Assembly: GCA_016801845.1 (NCBI GenBank)
Contig: CM028926.1
Coordinates: forward strand, 7,042,501 to 7,106,500
DNA: 64,000 nt
Origin: Polydactylus sextarius
Taxonomy: Eukaryota > Chordata > Actinopteri > Polynemidae
Reading direction: 5' to 3'
Part shown: one piece after another, positions 60,331 to 64,000 of the stretch
Position numbering within the stretch: the first letter of the stretch is position 1
How the letters are laid out: every line of letters begins with the position of its first letter
Notes under the pieces: model-generated
What the model saw: only the letters and a program-made list of their open reading frames with translations
What the model was told of the DNA's origin: nothing
Database searches by the model: none
Program-made: the position numbers and the translations under genes

Positions 60331-63300
60331 GGGTTCCTGATCAGAATTAGGGAGATGCACCCATCACATTTCCATCATGTGATGAAATAAATGCAGAGCA
60401 GTTCACAAAGCGAATACAGCTTTTGTTTATGGCATTTTTGAGGACACATGTGACAATGTACATCCAGTGGGTTGCACATGCTCCCCACTGCCATCTTCTG
60501 TTGAGCTCAGACAAGGAGTGTCCTCAGGCTCACAGGCAGAGGCCAAACCATAATCAAGAAATTATCATAATTCACTCTAATCATAAGTGAAGGAGGGCAA
60601 AATGACTGAAATTAAATTCTGGATTACTGCCTCTGACTGCAGGGATGTTTCAGTAACTGCTATTTTCTTCCAATGTTTTTAATATATGTTTACCATACTT
60701 GTGCCGCCAATTAAAACACTAAGTCAAAGGGAGTGCCACAGGTTTACTGTTTAGCAACACACACATGCATGCATACACACATCCTGGTGTGGATTTATGC
60801 TGTTGGTGTGTAATGAAACAGGCGAAGTCTGAGTGATGGGATTGCTCAGTGTGCTGTGTGGCTGTGATCCCAGTCTGGGGCATTAAACAGCTCTACTGCA
60901 GTGGTAAGGGCATGCTGGGAGAGGGAAGGAGGCAAAATAAAGGCCTGGTCAGAAAAGGCCGTTCTGGTCTAATTGAGTCCTTTGGGCCGAGGCTTCACTG
61001 ATCAGAGACTTGTTACAGGAATCCGGTTTCATGGTTTCCAAACAATAAGATTTCAGAGAGAGGATTTGTTGTCCTTTGGGATTCCATCCTAACCTTTCTG
61101 TGATTTTTGTGGTTCTCTCTTGGTTGTCTGCCCCCGTGTTCCTCCGTTTAAATCCGATTACTGCAACAATATGATAATACTGTGGTTGAGCTTAGCAAGT
61201 GGTGTTCACATATGAAACATTGCAGCGATGCTGTTTTATCAGTGTGAATTCACTGGTTGATGCATGTGGTGCGCATTCTCAGTCAGACCTGGTGTTTCAC
61301 CATATCTGGCATCCACATGGATATCGGTTTATAATTCTAACTCAGCAGAGCAGTAACAGCTTCTCTGACCACTGGAGAAGATTGTTACACAGGTTAAAGG
61401 ATCAAAGCTAAGACTCTTTGCTCTGAGGTACCATAAATCCTATAACCGTTATTCAGACCTGCTGTCCAAATAATTAAATATTGATGGCGACTTACACACA
61501 TATGGTGTTGACTAAGTGTGATTTACAGCTCTAAAAATAAACAATTCATTAAATTCATTACACTGTTAAATGCATTTCTGCTGAATTCATTCAGAGTTTT
61601 TGCATCTAATGTGTAAGGATGAGGCAATACACAGCTGTTGTTTCAGAGAAACCCCACGCAGAGAAAACTCATCAATTTAGAATGGGGCGCAACATGGCTT
61701 TCAGTACAATGGCCCAGATGAGAAGCATTCACAGCATCTACAAAGAAAGGCATGTTTTCTTTCTTGTCCTTACTCCCTTTCACTCTTTATCTCTCTTGCC
61801 ATCTTTTTCTCTCTAAACAATCCCTGAGAGACAGAAAACAGGAGAGACAAATGACTTTGGCCTTTTAAAAGAAGCGTCAAACCTCTCCCTACAGTAGGCA
61901 GAGGATCCACAAAAGTGTCCATGCCCCCCTCCACTCCATTCCACACGCCACACTCCACACACCACCCCCCTCTACAGTGGCATTAACTAGTGGGAGCTCT
62001 AGATGCGCTTCCTGTGGAGCAGGAAAGGCCAGGACAAACACAGGCGCTGTGCTGGTTTTAATAGGCACTAGGCCCACTCAAGTGTAGCAGTTCATAAATT
62101 AGAGAGGAGAGCAAAGAGAGAGGAAGATGGGCGACTGAGCAAATACAAGCAGCAAACACATGACAGAGGACTGCCTGCCCTCTGAATCATCACTCACTTC
62201 AGTATAATGTGACAAAAGAAAAGGAGAGGAAAGAATGGCAAGATGGAACAAGAAAAAGAGGATGAGGAAGTCAATAAAGTGATATGTATCTGCCAAGGCT
62301 TTTGGTGAAAATAGCATAGTAGCCTACCGACTGCACAAGACACAATTTCATAGTTATCCCAGTCCCAAGTATGCTTTTTTTGTTGTCTAAAGAAAAGACG
62401 GATGGGGGGAGGGGGGCAAGCACATCGCCGCGTCCACCTGATGCCATAATGCTGCCTTTTGTAGCCCGTAGTACTGGGCAGAGGAGAAAGACAGACACAA
62501 AGAACAGACAGGACTCTCTGCAGGACACTCTTTGTGCCATCGCTGCTCACAGGCGGCAGGACAAAGCCGTCAGCTGCCTGGACACCTCGTTAGCCCACTC
62601 CCCGCCGTTCTCACATGGCACAGGGTTGACTGTGGGTCTCCTGCTGGTACTGGCTCACCACTACAGTGGAGCTTCAGCCATGAAGAAATACACACATACA
62701 CATGAACACACAAAACGTGGGACTGTAGAGTATTAAAGACCAAAGGAGAAATACAGTGCAATAAAACACACCTGTTCTACAGAAAGTTCAAGGCCTTCCT
62801 TTCACAAGCCTTTTCATGGATATTTGCTCAGGTTGTTAAAGCCAATCTTTTTAGATGCAGTCCACAAAAAAAAAAAAATGTGCCTCAAGCCCAGAGGAGA
62901 TGGCTGCAGGGATGAGGTTCTTTCTTTCTTTCTCTTGTTCTTTTACCTTTTTATTATTTTTCTGTTGAATTCATCCCTGTTGAATGAGATGCAGGGAAAA
63001 TAAAGATGAAGGGGTAATGTGTTTGATAACATTCAATAACTAATCTACAGTAAGACAATCTATCTATACTGAGTAATAAAAGCGCACAAGCTAATGAATT
63101 CAGTCAATGGTCACTAGAACACTTAGTAAGTTTTATTGAATGGATTATTTTCTCTCAGCATTTTAGCATGACTTTCCAATATTGGTGACAGAAATGACAT
63201 AAAACAACAAAAGAAAGCTGGAGAAGCAAATTCCAACCCTTTAAATTGATGCATGGATCCATGCTCATTTACAAGGGAATAAATTATTTTGACATTTTGA

Positions 63301-64000
63301 AGCTCCTGAATTTTTCCTCTCGTAAAGGCTGTTTGAGTCCATTTTGCTGTCATCAATAGGGTGGTTCCTGTCAGTATGTACTGGAATATTAAGTAGGGTT
63401 TGTGCTTAGCTTGCTTAGACCAAGCCAACTAAATATTCAGGAATTAGTTCCAGCTTCATACGCCATCAAAATAGGATCCACCAGTCAATGCACCAAAACA
63501 AGCCCATTCACCACACTTCAACTCATTCCGGCTACAAAGAAAAGCAAAGCCAATTTCATATCGACACAATAAATAAATATATGCCAGGAGCTTTGTGAGC
63601 AAAGTGACAGAGCTATACATGAATGTGAAGCAAAACAGCAGCCAAAATCAGGGATAAACATAAAGCAGACTGAACAAACACTCAAACACACAAACTGCAT
63701 TTATATCATGAATATGTATAACTACAGTGCATCATCCCAAAAAAATTAAATGAATAAAAATATGATACTAAAGCATATTATTGTGATAAGAGTGTATGCA
63801 ATTTTGGCACATTGTTCTATTCACCTCTGCTTTACCCAACTAATAAATACAGGATTTTTTTTTTTTTCAACGCTACAATATGCTTCACTGATCAATTAAA
63901 CGCTAACATGCAATTTGATCAAACACTGAGCCCAGTCAGACAGATCTTGATGCACCTCGTCTCACAATCAATTTAGTTATTAGATGACACCATCTGATGT
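60331..64000. other. Terminal non-coding interval, no gene recognised
   Basis: AT-rich filler with a CA patch (60760-60780), an A13 run (62866-62878), a (TTCT)n patch (62918-62934) and a T13 run (63855-63867). The segment 60940-61060 is repeat-free and may be a weak CNE. Antisense-overlapping frames at 62194-62736 match nothing recognisable. Confidence 0.55.

Noticed and set aside
1..64000. DNA transposons, retroelement coding sequence, tRNA or rRNA genes, CRISPR arrays, CpG islands
   Set aside because: Looked for on both strands; no convincing terminal repeats, transposase or reverse-transcriptase fragments, RNA gene signatures, spacer arrays or dense CpG segments were seen.

Overview
This window reads as nuclear DNA of a vertebrate, most likely a teleost fish. 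The base composition is AT-leaning by eye. Dinucleotide (CA/TG)n microsatellites are very dense, and there are poly-A/T tracts and tetranucleotide repeats. I saw no recognisable mammalian interspersed repeats. I see no bacterial, viral or organellar gene content. The species assignment is inference from texture, not from a recognised gene.

I could not support a single protein-coding exon in 64 kb. Open frames are short (longest 167 codons), they overlap on both strands, many run through microsatellites, and none shows a recognisable domain. No tRNA, rRNA, microRNA precursor or CpG island was recognised. The window is best described as a large intron or an intergenic gene desert.

What stands out is a series of 100-500 bp high-complexity blocks rich in homeodomain (TAATTA), SOX (AACAAT), POU octamer, RUNX, MYB and PBC/HOX-type words. 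They are separated by simple-repeat-rich filler. That is the texture expected of conserved non-coding elements (CNEs) in the regulatory landscape of a developmental gene. Conservation itself cannot be seen from one sequence, so all such calls carry low confidence. The strongest are at 300-545, 2215-2500, 8630-8915, 16540-16860, 33725-33930, 41690-41940, 57840-58160, 58500-58680 and 59555-60330.

Sequence-level structures that are directly visible: (1) a diverged direct duplication of about 0.5 kb, copies at 26077-26640 and 28507-28985; (2) a perfect 14-bp-arm hairpin immediately followed by a perfect 16-bp palindrome at 1295-1340; (3) a decayed tandem repeat of about 32 bp at 59099-59244; (4) a consensus CTCF-type core on the minus strand at 4598-4610; (5) a long imperfect alternating purine-pyrimidine hairpin at 36541-36619; and (6) several inverted-repeat pairs of transcription-factor words.

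Layout: 1-6400, repeat-rich with two CNE-like blocks; 6430-10950, several CNE-like blocks; 10952-15840, mostly filler; 15840-17430, three CNE-like blocks; 17430-24800, mostly filler with a block near 22 kb; 24825-30345, RUNX cluster, local duplication and further blocks; 30345-41690, filler with blocks at 33.7 and 37 kb and the longest (AC)n; 41690-44430, CNE-like; 44430-57840, mostly filler with blocks near 48, 53 and 55 kb; 57840-60330, the densest CNE-like cluster; 60330-64000, filler. No previously undescribed multi-gene system is present.
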